Below are positions 37,890-49,011 of a stretch of DNA of 64,000 nt, piece after piece. Each line of letters opens with the position of its first letter. The stretch's first letter is position 1. Source of the stretch: Lantana camara (Eukaryota > Streptophyta > Magnoliopsida > Lamiales > Verbenaceae). The notes below the pieces were generated by a model. It was given only the letters and a program-made list of their open reading frames with translations, made no database searches and was not told the origin of the DNA. The translations under genes were made by a program, and so were the position numbers. The DNA lies in the NCBI GenBank assembly GCA_037501455.1, contig CM074856.1, positions 89,726,001-89,790,000 on the forward strand. Direction: 5' to 3'.

Positions 37890-38627
37890 CTGTGCAAAAG
37901 AAGAGGTATGAGACTCAATGACCACATATGACGCTCGGCCATGAAATGAATATGACGTGAATGCATAAATGATCATATTATATCATAAAAATGTTCATGT
38001 GCACGATTAATAAATTTAAATCATAAAATCATTCATTCGTTCATATATTTCATTCAATTTCATAAGTTCATAAATTCATATAAATTTCATCAATTCATAA
38101 ATTCATAATATTCGTAACATTCCAAAACATTTATAATGCATATCAATTAATCTAAAATTCAATTAATAAGCATAACACATATAATATTCATATTCACATA
38201 TAGGAATAAAATAAATAAAACGTTCAATCGAAAGTCAGTAGAATAAATACGCGAAATGGAATTCAATTAATTTCAACAATTAAATTAAATCAAATAATAT
38301 TTAAAATATATAATAAATATATATAATATAATAATAAACATATATAATATATAATATAATAACTTATATATACATTATATATATATATGTATACTCACGT
38401 ACACACAAACACAAACATGCATGCATAATATATATATACTACATGCATGCTTAGCCTAATATATAAATATATATAATATATAATATAAACATACATGCAA
38501 ACACACACACAACGTACACAGCCATGCATGCATTCATACACAATCACACACACACAGTATATATACATAAATATACAATAACAGTAGCAGCAGCCCAAGA
38601 ACGCAGCAAAATAAATCAAGCAAAACG

Positions 38628-38753
38628 GGGTGACACCCCCGTGTCACCCAAAAAGCCTGGACCGAGACACCCCCGTGTCTCGGTACAGAAGTTCCAGGCC
38701 TTGCAGCACCCCCGTGTCTCGCCGGAAAGGCAGCAATCGACACCCCCGTGTCA
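38628..38753 (-). repeat. LTR dyad cluster, E2 5' LTR
   Basis: Same cluster as in the other E2 LTR: perfect 9-nt-arm dyads at 38628-38649 and 38662-38683, a degraded one centred on 38710, and CGACAC around CCCC at 38738-38753. The last has lost one pair (GTGTCA here, GTGTCG in the other LTR). Centre spacings are 34, 39 and 34. Confidence 0.85.
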
Positions 38754-40205
38754 TGCAACAGCAACAGCCTCGTTGACAGCAAATGCGCAGAAACAGAGCA
38801 TGGAAAAGGCAGGCATGTACGAGCAAGATAGGCAACAATACAAGGCACAAATTGCTGCAATAACTCAACCATAATACACACTAAAAAGCCATGAAAGATG
38901 ACAGCAACAAGGAGAAGGAAAAACAGCAAATTGACAGCACAAACTCTGCGTGAAAACAGGGCCAAACGAGAATAAAACAGGGCAAGTTTGAGCTCAATCA
39001 ATCCTATATCATTCAGATCTAAAAGTCCAACAAATGTGCAGCAAAATACCATATATTCAACAAGTGAATCAGTTCCAAAACAATCAATCAAGGCATGAAA
39101 GCACACGTGACGTTCATGTGAGATTTTCTGAAAATTGTCATAAATGATATATCATAAATACCTCAACAACCATGTAATCAATGATCATAAATGAAATGAC
39201 GATGTCAAAACAATCATTCTCTTGCTTGGAATCGATCAAAACCGTTAAGAATCGAAGAAGATCAAAAATTTGTCCAAAACCTTCATTTTCGGGAAAAAGT
39301 CCAGAAACCATGAAACCATGCTCAAAAATCATGAATGAAAAGATGAAAATGCTCAGAATTAATCATATAATACAACCCTAGGCTTACCTTGATGATTGGT
39401 TGAAGTTTGGATGAGATTTGAGCTCCAAAATCTCCAAAGCTTGAAGGGTTACGGGTCTGGAATTCAGAACAGAAACTTTGGCTAAGTTTTGGGCATTGTG
39501 AGGGGATAATCTCGGTTAGGGCTTATCATGCCATGGTAAAGGGTTGAGTTAGGGTTTCAAAGAATCCAACCATGGTTAATTTGGTTATGGTTTGGGCAAG
39601 ATATGGCTGATTTAGTGCAACAAGGTCATGTTGGTCGCCGATTCGTTTTTCGGTTGAAATTCGAAGGTTCAAACGACTTAGGAAAAATGTAAGGCTAGGT
39701 TTACTAAACTCGAATCTTCGTTACGAGTTCAGCGGATTTGACGAAACTCGAATCCGAGTTCCCGAGCTCAAGATATTAAATTCGGAACCAAGGGTACGCT
39801 AAGTGCTCGTTAGCTCCCGTTTTGGTTCCTCAAATGAAATTTAATTCGTTAACATAACAAATGAATTCAAAAACATAAATTGAGCATAAAATCATGTTCA
39901 TAACACATATATGTACAACATATTACAAAATCGTGGCAATTAGATATCATATCATATAAGAACGAAGCACAAAATAAACGAACAAACCTAATCATGCAAT
40001 TCATGCAAAATGTATAAAATTTCCCATGCACAAATATGATTTGCATGCATGCATATTAATTCCCATGCAAAAATAATTCTCCATGCATGCATATATTAAC
40101 CTCACGTATAAAACATATATATAAATAAGTAATTAATTAAAACATGATTAATTAACATAACATATAATTAGCATAATCATTAAATTAATAATATAATAAT
40201 TAAAC

Positions 40206-40239
<34 letters not shown>

Positions 40240-40414
40240 TACAAAATATATATATATATAATTAATAATATTAAAATAAAATATTATAATATAATATAAT
40301 AAAATAATAACAATTATAATAAAATTTAAATATAAAACACGTAAAACAATTAATTCGCGCAAATTAGTAAACACATACATTGTACCTTTACGTCCGAGAA
40401 ATCGGGGCGTTACA

Positions 40415-40892
40415 GAATTCACGTGTAATATAATTACACAAATGGAACCACGTACGTGCCACGTGTGCATGACACCTGGCAACCACGCAGCCTATGCGTG
40501 ACACGTGGCAGTCACGTGTTCTTGACAAGTGCCAATGCCCACGTGTTACTTGCTCCATTTTGATCAACAATTTGATCCTTCGTTAATCAAATTAACATCC
40601 TACCATAACCCTCGTGTTCTGGCATTTGTGTTTGACCCTTTATGTTCATTATTCGATTGGCAGTAACAACAATTAATTAATTCCCTAATTAATTAATCAC
40701 TTCACAGATCACACTACCGTAATCTAGCAATGGGTGTATAACCCCTAGCCGAATAACGAAATGAATCGAAGAACCTTTCAGTTAATGACAATCAGTGAAA
40801 TACGATCCTCCTACAACTCCATCTCTCAATCAAGAACTAAGGCGTGGGAATATTCTCAGAGCCCAAATATTCCTGATCTTTAAAGTTAAGTT
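40415..40892. repeat. Tandem 1.2-kb repeat array, segment D (right edge)
   Basis: Array sequence resumes after E2 with the right GAATT duplication, includes the CACGTG block (40448-40545), and stops after TTAAGTT at 40892, exactly where other units continue with TGTTGG. This is the right border of the array. Confidence 0.88.
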
Positions 40893-41595
40893 CGTTTCAT
40901 ATCCATTTCGATCTCAATCCTAGAAAACCCCATTTTCTAGATGTCTTGATCTTTTATCCACCTTGGCCAAGGGTTTAATGTTTAATGGACTACGAACAAC
41001 TCAATTAGTAAGAGATCATTCTTGTTCTTAACAAGTGTAGGTCCTTTATCGATTCTACTAATTCTACATATGCCACTTGTGTAATCCCAACATAGGCCGT
41101 GGTTCAGGTGTCTATATGGAAACACCCTTTTGAGCCTATATCAAAGATTACAGAGTTAGCTCATATGAGAATTACAGAATCTCAAGTCTAAGGATTAATG
41201 AATCACATCATTCTCACGCAGGACATCTCATTGATGAAGTTGTTGTAACAATCACCCTTATGTATTATGAACGCATCAACGTATGCACTTATCACTCCAT
41301 GAAACAAAGTGATCCTTCAAAAGGACATAATCACACAAGCAAGTCTCGGTAGAGTCAAGGTCGACAGTCCCACTGTCTATCGGACTCATTGACTTGGAGA
41401 AGTTTCTAATCCTTGCCTATGGTGTTAAGAACTTCTTTCATGTGTCGTTCCCATAACGACAAAGTTCTTAACGGCCTCATCGGATTAGGGGAGTTCAATA
41501 CATGCAAAACACAGTCAACCCAAACAGACATAAATAAGCACATAAAGAAGTGATTGCCTATGAACAAAATCTTCTAGTTTATTATTCAAAGACTG
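40893..41595. repeat. Noncoding segment, possibly Copia-derived
   Basis: About 700 bp without a reading frame. The wording (for example GAACAACTCAATTAGTAAG and short phrases about GTCCCACTGTCTATCGG) resembles noncoding 3' regions of plant Copia elements in reverse orientation. It begins where array units have TGTTGG, so it may be the internal region of the element whose LTR was amplified. Identification is from general resemblance only. Confidence 0.3.
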
Positions 41596-42354
41596 TTTGT
41601 GATTTTACAAGGAAATAGTAAAGCAAACATCTGCTTTAAGGGCACTATTCCAGATCTAGATTTTGACTGCGCTGGTGCTGCCAAAGAGGTGGTGTTGAGT
41701 CGGGTTGGGGGTGGGTGGATGGTGGTGGCAGAGGCCAGTTCTTCGTACAGCTTCATCTTTCTGTGGCTATGGAAATTTGCAGAAGGGGGGAAGAAAGGAA
41801 GGAGGGGTGAGGGTAATTTTGATAAAAATCTGTTTACATAACTATAATTAGGGCTGTAAATGGATATCCGAAAATTCGATATCCATCCGAATTTGAATCC
41901 ATTTAAAGAGGATATTATCCGAATTCGCTTAAAGAGGATATTATCCGTATCCGATTATAGACATCCGAATAATAAACGGATAAGGATATGGTAATCACAC
42001 ATTCGTCCGTTTAACATCCTATCCATTTAAATTTTCGTTATCCGATTTATCCGTAATCCGTATCCGATAAATAATTTATTATATTAAAAATATATATAAA
42101 CACACATGTTTTTTCATAATATACATACACATATGTATGTATATATGTATATTGTATTATTATTCTCTCTCTATTTAACAAAATAAGATAAGTTACATAT
42201 AGTATATTATTGATTAAATTATTATATTTCCAAATCAGTTATATAAAAAATTTATAATCGATCACACCGTATCTCTATTTTCACGAAGAAAAATGAAAAT
42301 GATATATATGAAGAGAGACGTACTTATTATTTCTCCCTTGATCTAAAATATATA
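41596..42354. repeat. AT-rich unannotated stretch with short dispersed-repeat motifs
   Basis: 41640-41840 is a G-rich stretch with a short frame starting at GTG, not convincing as a gene. From 41850 the text GGGCTGTAAATGGATATCCG and many ATCCG/GGATA words form a low-copy MITE-like repeat, including a direct duplication TTAAAGAGGATATTATCCG at 41903 and 41929. The remainder to 42354 is AT-rich with ATATGTATGTATAT runs; nothing else is seen. Confidence 0.4.
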
Positions 42355-43724
42355 TGTAACGCCCCGGTTTTTTCATTCGTACAAATATGTCGTATGTGTT
42401 TATAAATTGCGCAAATTAAATTATTTAATTATGTGATTAATTGGTTGTAAGTGTTCTAAATATTTAATTTTATTATAAATTTTTATTATTTTATAATTTT
42501 TTTTTTATTTTATCTTATTATAGTATCTCGTTAATTATTTATTTAAAGTGATAATTAAGAATTTAATGTTAATTAATTATACCTTTAATTATGCTAATTA
42601 ATTAATTTTATAATTTCATTGACTTTAGTTTTAACTTAAAAATGAAATATAAATATGTTTATTTAATTTGGAAATTTTATGAGATTATTACGTTAGTGCA
42701 TGAGCGTTTTAATCGTATGTCGTTCTTATATGATTTGATATCGAAAATTCATGAAATTTAGTATGTCATAGATTTATGTGTTATGAACATGTTATTACAC
42801 TCGTTTCATGATTTCGATCTCGTTTGACGTGGTAAAGAATTTATTTTGAATTGTGGAACCAAATCGGGGGCTAACGGGCAATTAGCACGCTCTTGGTTCC
42901 GTATGTGATATCTTGAGCTCGGGAACTCGAATTCGAGTTCCGTCACCTCCGCTGAACTCACATCAAAGATTCAAGTTCAATAGAACAAGCCTCATATTTT
43001 TCTAAGCTCGTTTTGACCTCCGAAATTTAACCGAAACTTGTGACGTCCGCCTAAATGACCACCTCCCACTATTTTAATCATATCTGGAACCATGGTTAAC
43101 CAAAATTGAGCAAGGTTTGAACCCACATGACCCTAGTTAAACCCTCTACCTAATGCTTCCAATCTCATTTCGTTCAAGGCAAAGGAAAGAGAGCAAATTG
43201 CTGCAAACTTGGAGATGCAAACACTATTCCCGTCACCATGAACCCAAGTGAGATTTTGAGCTCCAATCTCCATTTTCTTCCATCATCTTCAAAGGGTAAG
43301 AATATATTTGATATCTATACGCTTATGTGATTATTTTCATCCAATAAAATCTGATTTTGAGCCATGAATAGTAAGGGCTCATGTCTTTTATATGAATCTT
43401 ACATGTTTCCTTGTGATTTCCTTGAGTTTAAGGCATGAGATTGGATCTTATGAATTTCATTTAATCTTATATGAACTTATATTGCTTGGTAGTTGAGAAT
43501 TGATGAGATTCCATTAATGAATTTGGTATGAAAATGTCTTCTTTTCCCCTCCCTATTTTCGATTGTTGCTGCCAGATGTGTGTGTGTGTGTTTGTGTCTG
43601 TTTTTGCTTCAATTTCATGTCATTTCCTTGCCCCATTTCTTCCTCTTGGACTTGGCCTGTGCTGCTACTTCCTTCCCCTGTTTCTCCTCGCGGTTGCTGC
43701 CATCGCTGCTCTTTTCTGCAACAT

Positions 43725-43852
43725 ACTCTCCCCGGGTGGGGAGAGTTTCAACTGGAAGTGTCCCCGGGCGGGGACACCTGATGCAGAACGTTTCTGCATA
43801 TCCTCTCCCCGGGCTGGGAGAGTTTGTGCAGGAATTCTACCCAGGCGGGTAG
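43725..43852 (+). repeat. LTR dyad cluster, LTR-A (four dyads)
   Basis: Arms ACTCTCCCC around GGGT at 43725-43746 (9 bp perfect), GTGTCCCC around GGGC at 43758-43777 (8 bp perfect), CTCTCCCC around GGGC at 43803-43822 (one mismatch), CTACCC around AGGC at 43837-43852 (6 bp perfect). Centre spacings are 32, 45 and 32. Arm sequences share nothing with E3 or E5 beyond the geometry and the G-rich centre. Confidence 0.85.
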
Positions 43853-44376
43853 TGTTCTTGCCTGCTGCTGCTTCCTTTCTTTGTTCTGTTGTATTGTGTG
43901 CGCTTAGCTGCTGCTCTTTCTTTGTTTTGTTGAGTAAGTGTTGTGGGAAATTGAATTGTGCATGCATGTATAGTATATATAAATATACAGATTGTGTGTG
44001 TGTGTATGATATCAATATGATTGAATTAATATGGAATATGCTCTGATTTGAATACCTTTAATTGGTTTTAACGTGAGACAATGCATGAATTATTGAGGGC
44101 TACTTGTACTGCTGTTGCATCTGCTGTGCACGCTGCTACTGGTTATTCCTTCATTTCTCATGCATGTAATGTGTTTAATTGTTGTGCATGGGTTGATCAA
44201 TGCATGCAATTGATTAATTCAATGTTTTCATGCATGTTATTGTGGGTGCATGTGTATTTACATATAGATATATATATATATACACATTACGTATGCATGC
44301 ATGTGTAGTGTTAATTATACATATATGTCTATTACGTACATTATATATAATATATAGATATTATAAGATACATGTG

Positions 44377-44377
<1 letters not shown>

Positions 44378-44427
<50 letters not shown>
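44378..44427. repeat. (TA)n microsatellite
   Basis: About 25 uninterrupted TA repeats inside intron-like LTR-A sequence, flanked by further ATATA runs from 44262. Confidence 0.95.
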
Positions 44428-44432
<5 letters not shown>

Positions 44433-45031
44433 TTTATATATTAAATATTATTTGATTTAATTGAATTATGAAAATTAAATTGTTATCTATTTCTTGTTCC
44501 TTTCTAATTTCCAATTTTAAATTGAATGTAATTGTTTGTCTATTCTATAATTATAAAATGTGAAGATATGAATTTGAAATAAATTTATGAGGCTAAAATA
44601 GTAATATTATTTCATGAAATGTGACCTTTAAATTGTAATGTTATGCTATGAATTATGGATTTAATTTATGGAATGCCTAATTCATTTAAATTATAAGTTG
44701 TTATTTGGAATTCTTGACTTAAATCACTATGAATTACGAGTTGAATGAACGGGAAACCTTCGTTTGTTGATTAAAATTGATTGATTGACTCGACTTGGCA
44801 TGATTCATGAAAGGATATGAAACAAATGAGTATGATACCTTCATTTCTTGAAAGTACTTGAATGAATGGCTTGTTTATATGCCTTAAATGCCTTAATAGT
44901 GCACCTGAACGTGTTCATGACATAATATCATCTTTTATGCATTCATATCATGTGCATAGCAGTGTCGTGCGTCATATATGGTTCATATGAAGTCTTGAGT
45001 CTTACGTTGCACTGTGTCAATTATTTTACAG

Positions 45032-45114
45032 TTTTCTCCAGGGCGGAGATGCCTCGTTCATAGGACACCTCAAGTCTTTCTTTTCTTCTTGGTATTGTCG
45101 GTAAGGTGTAACAG
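45032..45114 (+). other. Candidate LTR internal exon (83 nt), LTR-A
   Basis: Acceptor TTATTTTACAG upstream and donor CAG|GTGTG downstream. LTR-B has the matching block with acceptor TTGTGTACAG. Confidence 0.35.
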
Positions 45115-45393
45115 GTGTGTTTCTCTTCTAATAGTTAAAACGACCCGATATATCCCTTACGTGAAATGTTTTAAGCCAAAATAGTATATATATATATATC
45201 GAGTCATTTTAGGGTAAATAATTTCAAACGTGTAACCCCTGTTATTTATGAACCCTTACTTAATGTTTTGGCGAGATCAGTGAACACAATGATTATGAGG
45301 GCCCGGGACTATATGTTCGTGGCTATCCGGGGAAGCTCGGGCTGACGGTGATCCGTGTGCACTAGTCCCAACAAACAATGACGACGGAACCGA

Positions 45394-45416
45394 CCTCGTT
45401 AGGAGTTTTAGCGAGG
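45394..45416 (+). repeat. LTR hairpin with GGAGTTT loop, LTR-A
   Basis: 8-bp stem CCTCGTTA / TAGCGAGG with one T-G pair around GGAGTTT. A second stem follows near 45471-45499 (GGTGGTCGGGT paired with ACCCGTCCACC, one mismatch). Confidence 0.6.
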
Positions 45417-45953
45417 AAGGGGAATCGGGCTCTTGAGGACTCATGAACCTCACTAGCCACTATGTATGAGGTGGTCGGGTCTTGCTAACCCGTCCACCAC
45501 CCGGAGGAAAAAGGTCTAAGTGTTTATGATTATGAATGTAGCGCCCCAAACGGAAAGCACCACATCCCCCGCACTATGACCCAAACCCGGTTACGAAATG
45601 GGAAGTCCGTACCCGAATCCGAACCATAGCGAACGGGAGACCACTCACACACTATACTAGGCGGGAGTTAGAACCTCGAAACCAAACAAGCAATACAATA
45701 CGATAAAATGCAAGTGCGGAAGCATATCATGTAATCAAACAAAATTACCAGTATCAAGTAATGGGTTCAACTAACATAATACCTAGTCCCGAATATCATA
45801 AACGTAAATCATAATATTCATACATTCAATACATAACTAAATCAATTTACAATATACGTGTGGTGTGACTCAGACCTAACCATAGGACTCGACAGACCCA
45901 AAAATCCCGCCTAGCACTCCAAAACCTGCAAGAAACTGAAAACAATGCGGGTT

Positions 45954-45970
45954 CAGTCTATAGGAGACTG
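45954..45970 (-). repeat. LTR hairpin CAGTCT/AGACTG, LTR-B
   Basis: 6-bp perfect arms around 5 nt, about 28 bp before the acceptor TTCTTGCAG on the sense strand; same place as TCAGTCC/GGACTGA of E1. Confidence 0.5.
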
Positions 45971-46428
45971 GTGGGTATAAAATAGGGCATAACATAAATA
46001 ATATTGTAGAATTTAAACACGCCCACATGCAAGATATAATCCCGTGTGAGGTTTGTTTAAATATTTCCCAAGAGGGTGAAACAAAGTAAAACAACACTCG
46101 GGATTACAACAATCAATTTCATTTATTCATTCAATCATGTGGTCATTACGTGAGCCCGGCGAGAGGGCGAATTCTCCAACCTTCTCCCCGTGTGTGCATT
46201 AATTAATTCATTCATTCATTCAATCATCCATTAGTGATCATATCACATTCATTCATTCGTTCATGCATTCGTTCATTAGCATACATTCATAATCATATCG
46301 TTCATAATCATATCATAAAATAAGTTTCAACCTTCTTCCTCCATTTGGTGGACGGGTTAGTAAAACCCGACCACCTCATACATAGTGGCTAGTGAGGTTG
46401 ATGAATCCTCAAGAGCCCGATTCCCCTT

Positions 46429-46451
46429 CCTCGCTAAAACTCCTAACGAGG
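46429..46451 (-). repeat. LTR hairpin with GGAGTTT loop, LTR-B
   Basis: Sense strand: CCTCGTTA / TAGCGAGG with one T-G pair around GGAGTTT, as in LTR-A. Confidence 0.6.
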
Positions 46452-46732
46452 TCGGTTGCGTCGTCATTGTTTGTTGGGACTAGTGCACGGGGATCACTGT
46501 CAGCCCGAGCTTCCTCGGATAGCCACGTACACATAGTCCCGGGCCCCATTAACCATTGTGTTCACTGATCTCGCCAAAACATTGGGTAGGGGTTCATAAA
46601 AGAAAAGGGCTTACATTGAAAAGCATTGACTCTTTTTGAAAAGACTCGATATATATATATATATATACTTGGCTAAAAACCTTCACATAAGGGATATATC
46701 GGGTCGTCATAACTAATAGAAGAGAAACCCAC

Positions 46733-46820
46733 CTTTACACCTTACCGACCAATACCAAGAAGAAAACAAGAGGACTTGAAAGTGTCCTATGAACCCAGCA
46801 TGTCTCCACCCTGGAGAAAA
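46733..46820 (-). other. Candidate LTR internal exon (88 nt), LTR-B
   Basis: Sense-strand acceptor TTGTGTACAG and donor AAAG|GTGGG. It contains a TCTCCAGGG segment shared with the LTR-A exon. Confidence 0.35.
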
Positions 46821-47349
46821 CTGTACACAAGACAGTACAATGTATTCGTGAGACTCAAGACTCTAAATGAACCATATATGACGCACGGCAATGCAATGAA
46901 AACGATATGAAGGTATAAGAGATGATATTATATCATGGAAATGTTCTTGTGCACAATTAATGCCTTAAAGACATGTAAACGATCATTTCATGAATCATTC
47001 ATATCCGTTTCAGTTCATTACTTTCATAATCCCTACCAAATTAATCCAAGAAATTCAAATAACGAGCATAACACGCAATATAACATGTATACACATCATA
47101 CAAGTCATAAAAGAGGAGATACATAAGCAATTAGGGTTCACATTGGAAGTAATCATCCATGCATGCACATATTAGGAGCAATGAAGACACGTTGAGGCAT
47201 AACTCGTAAAATATTCCATGAAAAATAACAAAAGTTCATAACACACAAGATAATACATGTTCGCATAGCATAGAAGTTATAAAAGAGGTGGAGGAAGATC
47301 AAACGAGCGAAGAAAAAAAGAACCGGAGTAAGAAAAATGGGTAGGGCAG

Positions 47350-47474
47350 AATCCACCCCCATGGATTTTTCCAAAGGGAAAAATCCACCCCCATGGATTC
47401 TGGTCAGAAGCTCCTCTGCATCAAATCCACCCCCGCGGATTTCTTCAAGGCCAAAAATCCACCCTCGTGGATTT
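47350..47474 (-). repeat. LTR dyad cluster, LTR-B (four dyads)
   Basis: Plus-strand reading: AATCCAC around CCCC at 47350-47367 and at 47382-47399 (one mismatch each), AAATCCAC around CCCC at 47423-47442 (one mismatch), AAATCCAC around CCTC with GTGGATTT at 47455-47474 (8 bp perfect). Centre spacings are 32, 42 and 32. A separate arm type on the same geometry. Confidence 0.82.
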
Positions 47475-49011
47475 CAAATCCGAGCCCAAAACACATCAGC
47501 AGCAGAGTACTTACGCGGGAGAAGCTAAAACTCCACAAAACCACCTCAAATCTTAACCAAAAGCATACTAGTTCAAGCCATAAGTGCATATATGCAAGCT
47601 ATATCACATTAACACTTCACAAGCTTAAGAAATGCATCAAGAATACAACCACCAAAACATGTCTTCAAGCTTCACTAATGGCAACTCAATAACTTCTCAA
47701 CCAACAAGTAAAATTAGTCCATACAAGTATAAATGCATGCTATAAGATGAATATACAAGCTTCATACGAAAGAATTTCATAAGAGATTAAGCTAGAGTCA
47801 TCAATTTATTCCAAACCCTTACTATTCATCCTCTTCTCCAACGCTTGATCAAATCTTGGTGAAATCTTGTAATATAGGACTTAAAATAACCACAAGGAGA
47901 TACACAACATAAAATTGAGCTTACCTTACAAATTGGAGAAGGAATGGATGTGAGATGAGCTCAAAATCTCAAATGGGGAAAAAGGGGTTCTTCTTCCTCT
48001 TCTTTCTCTCATTTCTTCCTTCTTTTAGCTGAGTTGGTTGAGTGAGAGAAAGAGTGGCTCGGTTTTGGGGCTGTATAGGGGATAGAGAGAGTGGTTTGCA
48101 AGTGGTTTAGGTCTTAGGTAGGGTCTAGGTGTAACGCCCCAATTTCCGGAAGTTCAAGTAAGCACGCCACGAGCGGGTCTTCGGGAGTTGTGGGTTTAAT
48201 TTTATCTATTTACTTGTTCATTATAATTCCATTATAATATTATGTGCATAATACATTCCTACGTATTTATATGAATTAACTTTTAATATGAAATTCGTGA
48301 ATTAAGTGGTAATGTGTTTAATTGTATTATGTGACTTTAATTGATCTTTTGGGTAGTGATATTACTTGATTGCATTCATTTAAATAACCTAGGGACTTGT
48401 TTCTAATTGGGAGCATTTGTTATGATAGTGGATGATATAATATATCTAGTATATGTATCTCTTCCATCACTTGTTCATACAATACATTACATACAAGAGA
48501 ACATCACACACACACCTAGTAAGAATCGGTTTTTACACCTTCAAGAGAGAGAGGAGGATTTCATCAAATCCAAGCTATAATTCAAGGATTTAGTAACCAA
48601 GTTGGAGCATCATCTTCATCTCTTCATCCTCATCTCATTCTTCTTTCATTTCAAGGTATAACATGAGTATTGATTGAATTTCTTGATTGACTATATGAGT
48701 AGGGTTTGATGTTAGCTTGATGCTTTCATGTGTATTCATGATTAGAGGTATATTTAGGATCTTGTTTCTTCATTTCTTGCATAAAACATGAAGTTATGTG
48801 AAGCTTGGAAAGCATGTTTATTTTTGGGGTTTTCATGCGAAATTCTTGATGCTTTGATGTTTATTTCTTGGTGGAATTGATGGATACTTGAAGTATGATG
48901 CATATATGAGGTGTTTCAACATTTGTTTTGGTTGGAGTTTGGAATATATTGGTTTGGGGTTGGTTTTGCATGGAAACCCCTGTTTTCTCCCCTGTTTTTC
49001 CTGTTACGCAC

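Larger units (their letters stand above)
28092..40414 (-). mobile_element. E2: intact, young Tekay-like Ty3/gypsy retrotransposon
   Basis: 12.3 kb on the minus strand with perfect 5-bp target duplications GAATT (28087-28091 and 40415-40419). LTRs of 3780 and 3772 bp differ at roughly a dozen substitutions plus microsatellite lengths, which means low divergence and a recent insertion. Primer site, polypurine tract and an uninterrupted gag-pol are all present, so it may be autonomous. It is inserted in the tandem array, next to the homogenised segment C. Confidence 0.96.
36643..40414 (-). repeat. E2 5' LTR (minus strand)
   Basis: 3772 bp. Sense landmarks: start TGTAACGCCCC at 40414; donor CAAG|GTAAG with GT at 39387-39386; dyad cluster 38753-38628; acceptor TTTTGCACAG ending at 37890; 68-nt exon-like block 37889-37822 ending AAAG|GTGGG; GGAGTTT-loop hairpin 37541-37519; CAGTCT/AGACTG hairpin 37104-37088; acceptor TTTTGTGCAG ending at 37058. 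The AT microsatellite is near 40206-40232. Confidence 0.95.
42355..45536 (+). repeat. LTR-A: Tekay-like LTR, interrupted
   Basis: Starts TGTAACGCCCCGG and is cut at 45536 by LTR-B; its end lies beyond the window. Landmarks: exon-1-like end with donor at 43295|43296 (GTAAG); dyad cluster 43725-43852; a TA microsatellite; acceptor TTATTTTACAG ending at 45031; exon-like block 45032-45114 with CAG|GTGTG; hairpin 45394-45416. Sequence 45121-45536 matches the inverse of LTR-B (about 46300-46760), so the two are related families in opposite orientation. Confidence 0.82.
45537..48129 (-). repeat. LTR-B: Tekay-like LTR on the minus strand, interrupted
   Basis: On the plus strand it opens TGTAGCGCCCC (the sense-strand end) and runs until E3 interrupts it at 48129, so the sense-strand start and the rest of the element lie beyond the window. 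Sense landmarks: donor GTAAG|GTAAG with GT at 47924-47923; dyad cluster 47474-47350; acceptor ending at 46821; exon-like 46820-46733 with AAAG|GTGGG; GGAGTTT hairpin 46451-46429; CAGTCT/AGACTG hairpin 45970-45954; acceptor TTCTTGCAG ending at 45926. Confidence 0.82.

Noticed and set aside
41599..41841. 80-codon frame next to the Copia-like segment
   Set aside because: Starts at GTG, has no recognisable domain and is of low complexity; nothing supports a gene.
43528..44046. 172-codon frame in LTR-A
   Set aside because: Low-complexity hydrophobic reading across CT-rich and dyad sequence in an intron-like region; not matched in related LTRs.
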